DNA of 64,000 nt from Mesorhizobium sp. Lineage in GTDB: Bacteria > Pseudomonadota > Alphaproteobacteria > Rhizobiales > Rhizobiaceae. The notes beneath the pieces are model-generated. The model had not been told where the DNA came from and did no database searches. It worked only from the letters and a program-made list of their open reading frames with translations. Below, one piece after another: positions 34,115 to 42,213 of this stretch. Location: contig NZ_JANJTZ010000037.1 of the NCBI RefSeq assembly GCF_024710845.1, positions 186,001 through 250,000 of the forward strand, read 5' to 3'. The translations under genes and the position numbers were made by a program. Within the stretch, counting starts at the first letter, position 1, and every line of letters starts with the position of its first letter.

Positions 34115-35212
34115 GACCCGCTTCCTCCTGATGTGCCGTCGGAGCTGCGGATCGCCCTTCCGGCCCGGGCCTGAACGGCCCTCTGATTGTTCCGGCGACA
34201 CCCACCCTGTCCCCGATGTCGAAAACCTAACACCCGTTCGAAAGTGATGCAAGCCCGGAATCGAACAACCGTACGCTTTTCCTCTAGCTGTCGGGGCAAC
34301 GACCGGAACGGCGGACCTTCGGCGGATGGTGGAAATCGCGACGCCGGCCAGGACGAGCGCCGCGCCGCCAGCCTTTTGCAGGGTGAAGGCCTCGCCGAGG
34401 AATACGGAGCCGCAGATGACCGCGACGGCCGGAACGAGATAATTGTTGAAGGCGGTGTAGGCAGGCCCCGCGCGCGCCACGAGCGCGAAGACCAGCAGGC
34501 TGGCGGCTGCCGTGTTCAGAAGCGCGAGGACGACGACCGCGCCAACGACCGAATTCGACGGCATCGCAAGCGGCAACCCGTCGAGACCATAGGCTGCAGG
34601 AATCGTCCAGACGGCGGCCGCGACCAGCGACCAGGCCGCGACTTCCAACGGATGGTGATCGCGGGCGAGCGCGGACACGAACAGCGAGGCGGAGAAGACG
34701 ATTGCGGCCGCGATGGCAGCCAGGGCACCCCGCGCGCCGTCGCCGAAATTCGCGAAGGCCTGGGGTCCGAAGAGCACGACGATCCCCGCGAGGCCGACCC
34801 CGATGCCCACCAGGCTGCGGGCCGTCGGATAGTCGCCGCGGAAGACGGCGAGGAGCGCGGTGATCAGGGGAACGAGCGCCAAGGTGGTCGCCGTGACCGA
34901 CGAGTCGACCAGCGACACGGACGTGGCGATGAGGCTGAGGGGTGCTGCGTTGACCATCAGGCCAATGAGGGCGAAGACGCCGGCGTCGCGCAGGCTCAAC
35001 CGCTTCATCTTCCCGCTGACGGCAAGAATCGCGACCATCACCACCGCGGCGATCCCCGTGCGCAGCGCGATCAGCGTGATCGGCGCGATGGCCGACACCG
35101 CGATCTTGGTGAACATGTAGGATGTTCCCCAGGTCAGGCTGACGGCAGCGAGAAGGACAAATTCGGCAGCGCCTGGCGTCGCCGCCGGGCCTGACCCGTT
35201 CGCGCTGGACAT
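33359..35212 (-). CDS. EamA/DMT-family transporter, open in frame into the following SDR gene
   Basis: The frame from ATG 35212 (GGAGGAAGC upstream) encodes about 300 residues of a ten-helix drug/metabolite transporter with the two EamA repeats (LLAAVSLTWGTSYMFTKIAV, then NTAASLLVFALVARAG-like and GSVFLGEAFTLQKAGGAALVL). After ISTIRRRS no stop codon occurs; the frame passes through about 55 low-complexity codons, crosses the operator at 34226-34241 and enters the SDR gene in frame. The result would be a 617-residue fusion. The linker has no domain character, so loss of an old stop codon or a sequence error is likely. The transporter may export pathway acids. Confidence 0.65.
   Translation of the reverse strand: MSSANGSGPAATPGAAEFVLLAAVSLTWGTSYMFTKIAVSAIAPITLIALRTGIAAVVMVAILAVSGKMKRLSLRDAGVFALIGLMVNAAPLSLIATSVSLVDSSVTATTLALVPLITALLAVFRGDYPTARSLVGIGVGLAGIVVLFGPQAFANFGDGARGALAAIAAAIVFSASLFVSALARDHHPLEVAAWSLVAAAVWTIPAAYGLDGLPLAMPSNSVVGAVVVLALLNTAAASLLVFALVARAGPAYTAFNNYLVPAVAVICGSVFLGEAFTLQKAGGAALVLAGVAISTIRRRSAVPVVAPTARGKAYGCSIPGLHHFRTGVRFSTSGTGWVSPEQSEGRSGPGRKGDPQLRRHIRRKRVMRRLEGKLAVVTGAANGIGRASALRFASEGANLAIMDLEAGGLEKVAEEARAVGAKVLAIAGDCTKEEFLAPSFKRIYDEFGFVDVLMNNVGQSARERASEFYKSEPEVWRFVIDITLFSTLTASRQVVPSMREAGRGKIVNVASNAGLAGEVGIAEYAAAKMGVIGFTRSLARELAPFKVNVNAVCPGVTKTRVIDRIPEDILEKIRAQIPLGYFAEPEDIAAAAAFLASDDSRYMTGQSVVVDGGRWMI
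34224..34252 (-). promoter_or_regulatory. Candidate promoter of the SDR/retro-aldol unit
   Basis: On the minus strand TTGCAT (34252-34247), 17 bases, then TAGGTT (34229-34224). The operator copy at 34226-34241 lies in the spacer and over the -10, the same plan as at 9082-9110 and 39877-39905. Confidence 0.4.
34226..34241. promoter_or_regulatory. TetR-type operator, copy 6
   Basis: CCTAAC-ACCC-GTTCGA lies 112 bases upstream of the SDR start. It is inside the frame that runs on from the EamA transporter, which supports the view that this stretch is really a control region and not coding. Confidence 0.7.
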
Positions 35213-35236
35213 GGACAAGCTTCCTCCGCTATGAAA

Positions 35237-35252
35237 ACGAACATCTGTTAGA
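35237..35252. promoter_or_regulatory. TetR-type operator, copy 7
   Basis: ACGAAC-ATCT-GTTAGA sits between the divergent EamA transporter and NmrA-like genes, 24 bases upstream of the transporter start. A TTGACC on the minus strand (35268-35263) next to it could be the transporter's -35. Confidence 0.7.
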
Positions 35253-35306
35253 TTTTCGGCCTGGTCAAGCGCCGGAGACGAACAGCGGATATGCGGGAGG
35301 AATGGC

Positions 35307-36179
35307 ATGCGGATTCTGGTGACCGGCGCGACCGGAACGGTGGGCGGCGCGGCGATGGAGCTGTTGCGGCCCGATGCGGAGGCGGGTCGGGTCGAACTCC
35401 TTGGCGCCGCCCGCAGCGAGGACAGCGCGACGAAGCTGCGTGCCAGGGGGCTCACGCCGGTCGCCCTCGACTATGATTCGCCCGCGACGCTACGCCCCGC
35501 GCTTCGCGGGGTGGATTCCGTGTGCCTCATCACCGGCTATTCGGTCGACATGCTCGTCCATTCCAAGCGCCTGCTCGACGCGGCGAAGGCCGAGGGCGTG
35601 CGTCACATCGTGCATCTGGGGGCGCTTGCCGCGGACGATACGCCCTTTGCCCATTTCGCCTGGCACCAGATGGTCGAGCGGACGATCGAGGCGATGGGCT
35701 TTTCCTGGACGCACCTGCGTCCGAACTTTTTCATCGACACGGTGTGGAACGGCTTCTGCCATCGCCCGGACCGGTTGGTCCATTTCGTCGGCGACCGGCG
35801 CGTCTCCTTCGTCTGCGCGCAGGACATGGCGGCCGTGGGCGCCGAAGCGCTGAAGCGTCCCCACGCGCATGCGGGCAAGACCTATCCCCTCGCCGTCGAA
35901 GCGCCGACCTTCGCCGAGGTCGCGGCGATCCTGGCGGACGTAACGGGACGGCCCGTCGAATACCGCCCCCGGCCGGCGGCGGATCTCTTCCCGATCATGC
36001 AGAAGCAGGGCGCGGAGCCGGTCTATGCGGCCAGCCTTGCGGAAGGTGTCGCGGCGACGGAGCGAGGCGAGATGCCCCTTGCCGATGCCGTCTTCGACAC
36101 GGTCGAGCGCGTCACCGGGAGGAAGGGCATCGGCTGGCGGGAATTCGCCGAACTTCACATACGTGAGGTTCGGGCCTGA
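35307..36179 (+). CDS. NmrA-like NAD(P)-binding protein
   Basis: The 290-residue atypical SDR has the N-terminal cofactor motif VTGATGTVGGAAMEL and the family patterns DSVCLITGYSVDM, VRHIVHLGALAADD, WTHLRPNFFIDT and AQDMAAVGAEAL. It has no complete SDR Tyr/Lys pair, as usual for NmrA/HSCARG-like proteins that act as reductases or redox sensors. The ATG at 35307 follows GGGAGGAA. It is divergent from the EamA transporter and shares the operator at 35237-35252, so it belongs to the regulon. Its role is unknown. Confidence 0.82.
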   Translation: MRILVTGATGTVGGAAMELLRPDAEAGRVELLGAARSEDSATKLRARGLTPVALDYDSPATLRPALRGVDSVCLITGYSVDMLVHSKRLLDAAKAEGVRHIVHLGALAADDTPFAHFAWHQMVERTIEAMGFSWTHLRPNFFIDTVWNGFCHRPDRLVHFVGDRRVSFVCAQDMAAVGAEALKRPHAHAGKTYPLAVEAPTFAEVAAILADVTGRPVEYRPRPAADLFPIMQKQGAEPVYAASLAEGVAATERGEMPLADAVFDTVERVTGRKGIGWREFAELHIREVRA

Positions 36180-36189
36180 CCCACGCCGG

Positions 36190-36203
36190 TTGATCGAGAT
36201 CAA
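36190..36203. promoter_or_regulatory. FNR/FixK-type box (anaerobox)
   Basis: TTGATCGAGATCAA is a perfect match to the TTGAT-N4-ATCAA consensus bound by FNR, FnrL and FixK. A TTGCTA at 36222-36227 could be the -10; the box would then be centred near -40 and act as an activator site for the DUF6455 gene at 36266. Confidence 0.75.
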
Positions 36204-36265
36204 CCCGACGCTCCAATGCGGTTGCTAGCGTTTCGCCTCGAACCAGTGCCTATGGGAGAGGAACG

Positions 36266-36657
36266 ATGACCGGACTTGCCGCGCGCGAGGTTTTAAACCG
36301 ATTGGCGGAGAAGTGGCAGGCGCACAGGTCGGCGCGCGCCGCGCTCGCCGAGCTCGACGAGATGGATCCTTCAGTCGTCGGCGAGATCGCCCGCGAGGCC
36401 GGGCTCGACGTTGTGGATCTGCGCGAGGTCGTTGCCAAGGGCGCCGATGCCGACAAGCTCATGTACCGCATGATGGATGCCTTCGGCATCGACGCGGATA
36501 AGCTCGCACACGACGCTCCCGCCTTCCTGAAGGACGTCGCCATAGCCTGCTCGAAATGCGACGACAAGGGCCGCTGCCGGCGCGAACTCGCCGCCGGCAC
36601 CGCGCGCGAGCACGCCGCCGAATTCTGCCCGAACGAGGCGAGCTTCGTCGCGATAAG

Positions 36658-36661
<4 letters not shown>
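36266..36661 (+). CDS. DUF6455 family protein with four conserved cysteines
   Basis: This 131-residue protein has a helical N-terminal part and a C-terminal cysteine cluster: C95 and C98 in CSKCD, C104 in GRCRREL, and C121 in EFCPNEASF. The spacing matches the DUF6455 family, common in Rhizobiales and near micro-oxic or denitrification genes; a bound metal or Fe-S cluster is possible. GGGAGAGGAACG precedes the ATG. An FNR/FixK box lies 63 bases upstream, so it is probably induced at low oxygen and unrelated to the surrounding acyl-CoA genes. Its stop overlaps the stop of the convergent dehydrogenase by four bases. Confidence 0.8.
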
Positions 36662-37791
<1,130 letters not shown>

Positions 37792-37868
37792 CGATCCTCC
37801 TCCCGCCCGCTCGCGATGGCATTGCCGCCCACCGCTATAGCACGGGTTTGGGCAAGGCCAGAATTTTT

Positions 37869-37884
37869 TCTAACATCCGTTTGA
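37869..37884. promoter_or_regulatory. TetR-type operator, copy 8
   Basis: TCTAAC-ATCC-GTTTGA lies in the divergent promoter region between the acyl-CoA dehydrogenase and the NIPSNAP gene. One half-site is perfect and the other has a single change. Confidence 0.7.
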
Positions 37885-37897
37885 AATTGATCCCGGC

Positions 37898-37911
37898 CCG
37901 TTCTAGAACGG
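37898..37911. promoter_or_regulatory. Perfect 14-base palindrome CCGTTCTAGAACGG
   Basis: A self-complementary 14-mer lies 14 bases after operator copy 8 and 24 bases before the NIPSNAP start, about where the transcript of that gene should begin. It does not fit the operator family spacing and could be a site for another regulator or a small RNA hairpin. Confidence 0.35.
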
Positions 37912-37935
37912 ACGAAACCGCGAAGGGAGCGAGAC

Positions 37936-38247
37936 ATGATCATCGAGAAGCGCACCTACACGTTCCACCCTGGCAAGGTGCAGGAGTTCCTGGCGCTCTA
38001 CGAGAAGGAGGGTCTGGCGATCCACACCAGCTACCTGCCGCTGATCGGCTATTTCGTCTCCGACATCGGCACGCTCAACCAGGTCATCACCATGTGGGGC
38101 TACGACAGCATGGCCGACCGCGAGGAGAAGCGCGCGAAGCTCTATGCTGACCCGGCCTGGATCGCCTTCGGCCCGAAGACGACGCCCTTCATCCAGAAGA
38201 TGGAGACGATGATCCTGAAGCCGACCGCCTGGTCGCCGATCAAGTAA
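37936..38247 (+). CDS. NIPSNAP family protein
   Basis: The 103-residue ferredoxin-fold (dimeric alpha-beta barrel) protein starts MIIEKRTYTFHPGKVQEFL and contains the family patterns GYFVSDIGTLNQVITMWGY and FIQKMETMILKPT. GGGAGCGAG precedes the ATG. NIPSNAP proteins in bacteria often sit beside acyl-CoA or aromatic catabolism genes, with no established reaction. It is divergent from an acyl-CoA dehydrogenase and shares its operator, and faces the CoA-transferase gene. Confidence 0.85.
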   Translation: MIIEKRTYTFHPGKVQEFLALYEKEGLAIHTSYLPLIGYFVSDIGTLNQVITMWGYDSMADREEKRAKLYADPAWIAFGPKTTPFIQKMETMILKPTAWSPIK

Positions 38248-38260
38248 GCCGACGTCGCCT

Positions 38261-39484
38261 TCAGGCGACGACCTTCCGCAACCTCAGATCCGCGATTTCG
38301 CCCTCGCCGAGTCCGAGCGCGGAGAGCACCTCGTCCGTGTTCTCGCCCGTCATCGGCGCGCGGCGGGTGACGCCGCCCGGCGTCGCCGTCATGCGGATCG
38401 GCGTCGACGCGATCGTGACAGGCGTCGCCGACCCCGGATGCTCGACCTCGACCAGCATGTGCCGCGCCGCGATGTGCGGATCGGCAAAGATGTCGGCCGC
38501 GGTGTTGACCGGCCCGAACGGCACGCGGCCATCCAGCGCCGCGGCGATCTCGGCCTTGGTCAGGCCGCGCGTCCAGGTCTCCACGATCGCCACAGTCTCG
38601 GAGGCATGCGCCAGCCGGTCGTTGTTGGTCAGGAACTTCGGGTCTGATGCAAGTTCCGGCCGGCCCATCGCGTCGGCCAGTTCGCGCCAGAAACTGTCGC
38701 GCGGGCAGCCGATCGTCACCATGCCGTCCCTGCAGGGAAAGACGCCGAAGGGGCAGAGGATCGGATGCTGGTTGCCTTCCGGCACCGGCGATTTGCCGCT
38801 GTAGGAATACTGGTAGACGAGGCGCTCGCACATCGCGAGGATGCCGTCATACATCGCCACGTCGACGAACTGGCCCTGGCCCGTGCGCTGCGCGTGGTGG
38901 ACGGCGGCCATGATGCCGAAGGCCGACAGCGCGGCCGGGAAGATGTCGCCGATGCCGGGGCCGATCTTCATCGGGGTGTTCGCGTCGGGACCGGTGATGC
39001 CCATCGCGCCGCCCATCGCCTGCGCGACCACGTCGAAGGCGGGACGGTCGACATAGGGGCTCGCCCCGGTGCGCGGATCGCCGAAGCCGCGGATGGCGGC
39101 ATAGACGAGGCGCGGATTGTCCGCCGCGAGGCTCTCGTAGCCGATGCCGAGGCGATCCATCACGCCGGCGCGGAAATTCTCCACCACGACGTCGGCGTCC
39201 TTCACCAACCGCCGCAGCAGCGCCTTGCCTTCGGGCGATTTGAGATCCAGCCCGACGCTCTTCTTGTTGCGGTTGGTCGACTGGAAGTAGCCGCCGAAAT
39301 GATGATCCTTGTCATCCGCCCGGAACGGGCCGAAATGGCGCGTCGGGTCGCCCTCGACCGGTTCGATCTTGACGACGTCAGCGCCCTGGTCGGCGAGCAG
39401 CATCGTGCAATAAGGTCCGGCCAGCATCTGCGTCAGGTCGATGACGCGCAGGCCGGCGAGCGCCCCTCCATTGACGGCGGACAT
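38261..39484 (-). CDS. CaiB/BaiF family CoA-transferase
   Basis: The 407-residue class III CoA-transferase begins with the conserved LRVIDLTQMLAGPYCTMLLA and GADVVKIEPVEGDPTR, then NKKSVGLDL. A DRPAFDVVAQAMGG segment holds the aspartate that forms the acyl anhydride. Family members move CoA from succinyl-CoA or another thioester to a carboxylate without ATP. It starts four bases after the small EthD-like gene, so the pair is a unit controlled by the operator at 39879. It adds a fourth route of CoA activation to the regulon. Confidence 0.9.
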   Translation of the reverse strand: MSAVNGGALAGLRVIDLTQMLAGPYCTMLLADQGADVVKIEPVEGDPTRHFGPFRADDKDHHFGGYFQSTNRNKKSVGLDLKSPEGKALLRRLVKDADVVVENFRAGVMDRLGIGYESLAADNPRLVYAAIRGFGDPRTGASPYVDRPAFDVVAQAMGGAMGITGPDANTPMKIGPGIGDIFPAALSAFGIMAAVHHAQRTGQGQFVDVAMYDGILAMCERLVYQYSYSGKSPVPEGNQHPILCPFGVFPCRDGMVTIGCPRDSFWRELADAMGRPELASDPKFLTNNDRLAHASETVAIVETWTRGLTKAEIAAALDGRVPFGPVNTAADIFADPHIAARHMLVEVEHPGSATPVTIASTPIRMTATPGGVTRRAPMTGENTDEVLSALGLGEGEIADLRLRKVVA

Positions 39485-39488
39485 CGGC

Positions 39489-39833
39489 CTATTCCTTCGG
39501 GCGTTCGACGCGGCCGGTGATCGGCTCCATGATCCATACCATGCGCTGCGGATCGAGCGCCGGCGAGAGCGGCATTTTCTCGGTGCCGGACACGGCCTTC
39601 AACTCCGCCAGCGTCGTGCGCACGTCGTCGATCTCAATCTCGTAGACCGCCATGTAGCCATAGTCGAACGGACCTGCGCGATACTGCGTGTCGCTCATGC
39701 GGAAGCGCTGGGCGGCAACGACGCCGGGAAGCTTGAGCACGTCGGCGAGGTGGACGTTCGTGTACCAGTCGTTGAACTCGTCTTCGCGGCCATCGAGCGC
39801 ATTGGTGAGCGCGATCAGATTGTATTTCGGCAT
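39489..39833 (-). CDS. Small EthD/DUF4286-like ferredoxin-fold protein
   Basis: This 114-residue protein begins MPKYNLIALTNALDGREDEFNDW and has LADVLKLPGVVAAQRFRMS and YMAVYEIEIDD, the pattern of small dimeric alpha-beta-barrel proteins related to EthD. The function of most members is unknown; some are isomerases or cyclases and others are structural. ATG 39833 has GGGAGGACA upstream. It is the first gene of a two-gene unit with the CoA-transferase. It is analogous to the NIPSNAP protein that faces the other side of the transferase gene. Confidence 0.75.
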   Translation of the reverse strand: MPKYNLIALTNALDGREDEFNDWYTNVHLADVLKLPGVVAAQRFRMSDTQYRAGPFDYGYMAVYEIEIDDVRTTLAELKAVSGTEKMPLSPALDPQRMVWIMEPITGRVERPKE

Positions 39834-39876
39834 TGATGTCCTCCCGGCGGCTTGCGGTCGACCGCAGCGCCGAAAA

Positions 39877-39905
39877 TTTCTAACGCCTGTTCGAAAAATC
39901 GGCAA
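39877..39905 (-). promoter_or_regulatory. Candidate promoter of the EthD-like/CoA-transferase unit
   Basis: TTGCCG (39905-39900) and TAGAAA (39882-39877) on the minus strand are 17 bases apart, with the operator copy at 39879-39894 in the spacer and over the -10. The distance to the start codon is 43 bases. Confidence 0.45.
39879..39894. promoter_or_regulatory. TetR-type operator, copy 9
   Basis: TCTAAC-GCCT-GTTCGA with A/T-rich flanks forming a wider near-palindrome (ATTTC outside on one side, GAAAA on the other). It lies between the EthD-like gene and the end of the next SDR gene. Confidence 0.75.
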
Positions 39906-39926
39906 GAGGCAAATTCGAGCGACAGC

Positions 39927-40652
39927 TCAGCGTGCCGTGTAGCCGCCGTCGATAAGGAAGTCGGCTCCCGTGACGAAGGTGGAGCGGCGCGAGCAGAGGA
40001 ACCAGATCGCATCTGCGATGTCGGACGGCTTGCCGGTGTGGCCGATCGGATGCAACGGCGCGAGATAGTCTTCCGCCGCCTGCTCCGAGCCGAACAGTTC
40101 GATCAGCCGATCGGTCGCAATGCCGCCCGGCGAGACCGAGTTGACGCGAATGCCGGCCTCGGCGAGGTCGAGCGCCAGGCTGCGGGTGAAGGCGAGCATC
40201 GCGCCCTTGGTCGTCGAATAGGCCACCCGGCCCGGCGAGCCGACATGCGCGAATGTCGAGGCGAGGTTCACGATGCGGCCGCCACGCCGCATCATCGGAA
40301 TGGCGGACCGCGTGACGTTGAAAGCGCCAGTGACGTTGACGGACATTGTGCGCGCCCATTCCTCGGGCGTCAGCTCGGTGATCGGCACGGCGCGGGTGAC
40401 GGCCGCGGCATTGTTGACGAGAACATCGACGTTCTTGCCGGCAGCGCGCAGGCCGTCGAAGAAAACCTCGACCGCAGCGAGGTCAGCAATATCGCACCCA
40501 TGCGGACGAACCGAACCCGCGAATGGAGCCTGCTCGCCGAGGTCGATCGAGTGAACCTCGGCCCCCTCGCCCGAAAACATCTCGACGATGGCGCGGCCGA
40601 TTCCGCGTCCCCCGCCGGTGACGACGCACACCTGTCCCGAAAACTCCGCCAT
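39927..40652 (-). CDS. Short-chain dehydrogenase/reductase
   Basis: The 241-residue SDR has VTGGGRGIGRAIV, NNAAAVTRAVP, NLASTFAHVG and catalytic YSTTK, ending in FVTGADFLIDGGYTAR. HSIDLGEQ places aspartate at the cofactor-selecting site (NAD-type). It follows the second TetR gene by 68 bases on the same strand and has no operator copy directly upstream, so it may be run by that second regulator rather than the first. Confidence 0.85.
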   Translation of the reverse strand: MAEFSGQVCVVTGGGRGIGRAIVEMFSGEGAEVHSIDLGEQAPFAGSVRPHGCDIADLAAVEVFFDGLRAAGKNVDVLVNNAAAVTRAVPITELTPEEWARTMSVNVTGAFNVTRSAIPMMRRGGRIVNLASTFAHVGSPGRVAYSTTKGAMLAFTRSLALDLAEAGIRVNSVSPGGIATDRLIELFGSEQAAEDYLAPLHPIGHTGKPSDIADAIWFLCSRRSTFVTGADFLIDGGYTAR

Positions 40653-40720
40653 GCGTCCCTCCCCTAAGTCAGGGCCGGACTAGCAGGTGCGGATTTGCGT
40701 AAGCAAGGCGTCTCGACGAA

Positions 40721-41317
40721 CTACGGCCGCGGCTCGAGCACGCAGTTGAGCAGGCTTTGCCGGATCTCCGCCAACTTGGCGGCATCGACACCGGTCTGTT
40801 CGAGGGCGGACCAGACAGGAAATCCCATGATCGCGGTTGCAAGCGAGATAGTCTCCTCGGACAGGCCCTCCGGACGGAGCGCCTCGGCGACGTAGGCCGC
40901 TATGCCGGCTTCGACGGCCGCGAAGAAGGCCGCGACCTCCGGAACACGCTCCCGGTCGCGGCCGGCTATGCGCAGACGCAGCGCTCCGCGAGCGTAGAAG
41001 CCATCCAGTTCCTCGACCAGACGTGCCAGACGTGCGGGCCGCCCCTCCAGCCCAGCGAAAACTGTGGCTGCCGCATCTGGCACCGGCGGCCGCAGTTCCT
41101 GCCAGACATGCATGCCGCAGGTCCGCACAAGCTCGCCATAGGTCGGAAAATGCCGCAGTACGGTCGCGAGCCCGACGCCTGCCCGCTCGGCGATCTCGGA
41201 CATAGTCGCGGGGCCGATGCCCTTCTCGTCATGAACCTCCATCGTCGCCCGGACGATTCGCGCTCGCGTGTCCTCGCGTGAGGCGGCGCGCTTGTGCATG
41301 CGATAGGTTCTGGGCAT
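40721..41317 (-). CDS. TetR-family regulator (second)
   Basis: The 198-residue protein carries a TetR helix-turn-helix in IVRATMEVHDEKGIGPATM and IAERAGVGLATVLRHFPTYGEL (about residues 18-60). The long frame upstream is not gene-like; ATG 41317 or the nearby ATG six codons later fits the family. The C-terminal half (WSALEQTGVDAAKLAEIRQSLL) is ligand-binding. A perfect palindrome TATTTTC-GT-GAAAATA lies 27 bases upstream and may be its own operator. It may control the SDR that follows. Confidence 0.82.
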   Translation of the reverse strand: MPRTYRMHKRAASREDTRARIVRATMEVHDEKGIGPATMSEIAERAGVGLATVLRHFPTYGELVRTCGMHVWQELRPPVPDAAATVFAGLEGRPARLARLVEELDGFYARGALRLRIAGRDRERVPEVAAFFAAVEAGIAAYVAEALRPEGLSEETISLATAIMGFPVWSALEQTGVDAAKLAEIRQSLLNCVLEPRP

Positions 41318-41343
41318 GAGACTGCTTGTAATTGACAGATGTG

Positions 41344-41359
41344 TATTTTCGTGAAAATA
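41344..41359. promoter_or_regulatory. Palindrome TATTTTC-GT-GAAAATA upstream of the second TetR gene
   Basis: A perfect seven-base inverted repeat with a two-base spacer lies in an A/T-rich stretch between the divergent TetR and response-regulator genes. It is unlike the TCKAAC-N4-GTTMGA sites and could be the binding site of this second regulator. Confidence 0.5.
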
Positions 41360-41472
41360 TTTATCCATCAATTCATGGCAGTCAATGTTTAGTTTGCCGA
41401 ATGGGCATGGCGGCACTCGATCCGACTGCATGTAGAAACCTGTTACCCGCGCAGCGGGCGGGACCGATACTC

Positions 41473-42213
41473 ATGCGCCGCGAAGGTCCGTCAAGGCTGA
41501 TGATTGTCGACGACGAGGCCGAGATACGCGGCATGCTCGCCGATTTCCTGACTCGTGAGGGCTATGTCGTCGGCGCGGCTTCGGGTGGCGCGGAACTGGA
41601 TGACGCACTCGCCGCCGGCGAGCCCGACCTGATCCTGCTCGACGTCGCCATGCCCGGAGAAGACGGCCTGTCGATCGCCCGGCGCATGAAGGCATCGCGC
41701 ACCACGCCCATCATCATGCTGTCGGCTCTCGGCGACACCGTTGACCGGATCGTCGGGCTGGAGGTCGGAGCGGACGACTACATCGCCAAGCCGTTCGACA
41801 TCCGAGAGCTGCGCGCACGGGTCAGGGCGGTGCTGCGGCGAGGCGATATTGCCCCCCAACCGACCGAGGTCTCGGTCGCCGCCAGCGGTTCGACGGACCT
41901 CGTTCCTTTTGGGGAGGCGATGCTCAGCATCGCGGATCGTACCCTCATTGGCCGCGACGGGGAGCTCGTAGCGCTCACGCCGACCGAGTTCGACATGGTC
42001 GAGACCTTCCTGCGTTTTCCCAATCGCGTGCTGTCGCGGGATCGCCTGGCGTCTCCCATCGCGCCGGATGCCCCCTGTCCGCTCGACCGGGCAGTTGACA
42101 TAAGGGTAACCCGCATCCGAAAGAAGATCGAAACAGACCCGCGCCGCCCGAGGATCATCAGGACGGTGCGGGGCGCAGGCTACATCTACGTTCCGAAGCC
42201 ACCATCTGCATGA
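41473..42213 (+). CDS. OmpR/PhoB-family response regulator
   Basis: The 246-residue protein has a receiver domain (LMIVDDEAEIRGML, phospho-acceptor D57 in LLDVAMPGEDG, lysine in IAKPF). The C-terminal winged helix follows (LTPTEFDMVETFLRFPNRVLSR, then VDIRVTRIRKKIE and IRTVRGAGYIYV). The upstream in-frame codons from 41332 are unlike the family, so ATG 41473 is preferred although the ribosome site is weak. The gene overlaps the following kinase gene by four bases, so the two form a two-component pair. Confidence 0.88.
   Translation: MRREGPSRLMIVDDEAEIRGMLADFLTREGYVVGAASGGAELDDALAAGEPDLILLDVAMPGEDGLSIARRMKASRTTPIIMLSALGDTVDRIVGLEVGADDYIAKPFDIRELRARVRAVLRRGDIAPQPTEVSVAASGSTDLVPFGEAMLSIADRTLIGRDGELVALTPTEFDMVETFLRFPNRVLSRDRLASPIAPDAPCPLDRAVDIRVTRIRKKIETDPRRPRIIRTVRGAGYIYVPKPPSA

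Noticed and set aside
34115-34290. The linker between the EamA transporter and the SDR as a real protein domain
   Set aside because: The translated stretch has no hydrophobic core or family pattern, contains an operator and promoter, and ends in a perfect ribosome-binding site, so it reads as control DNA that happens to lack stops.
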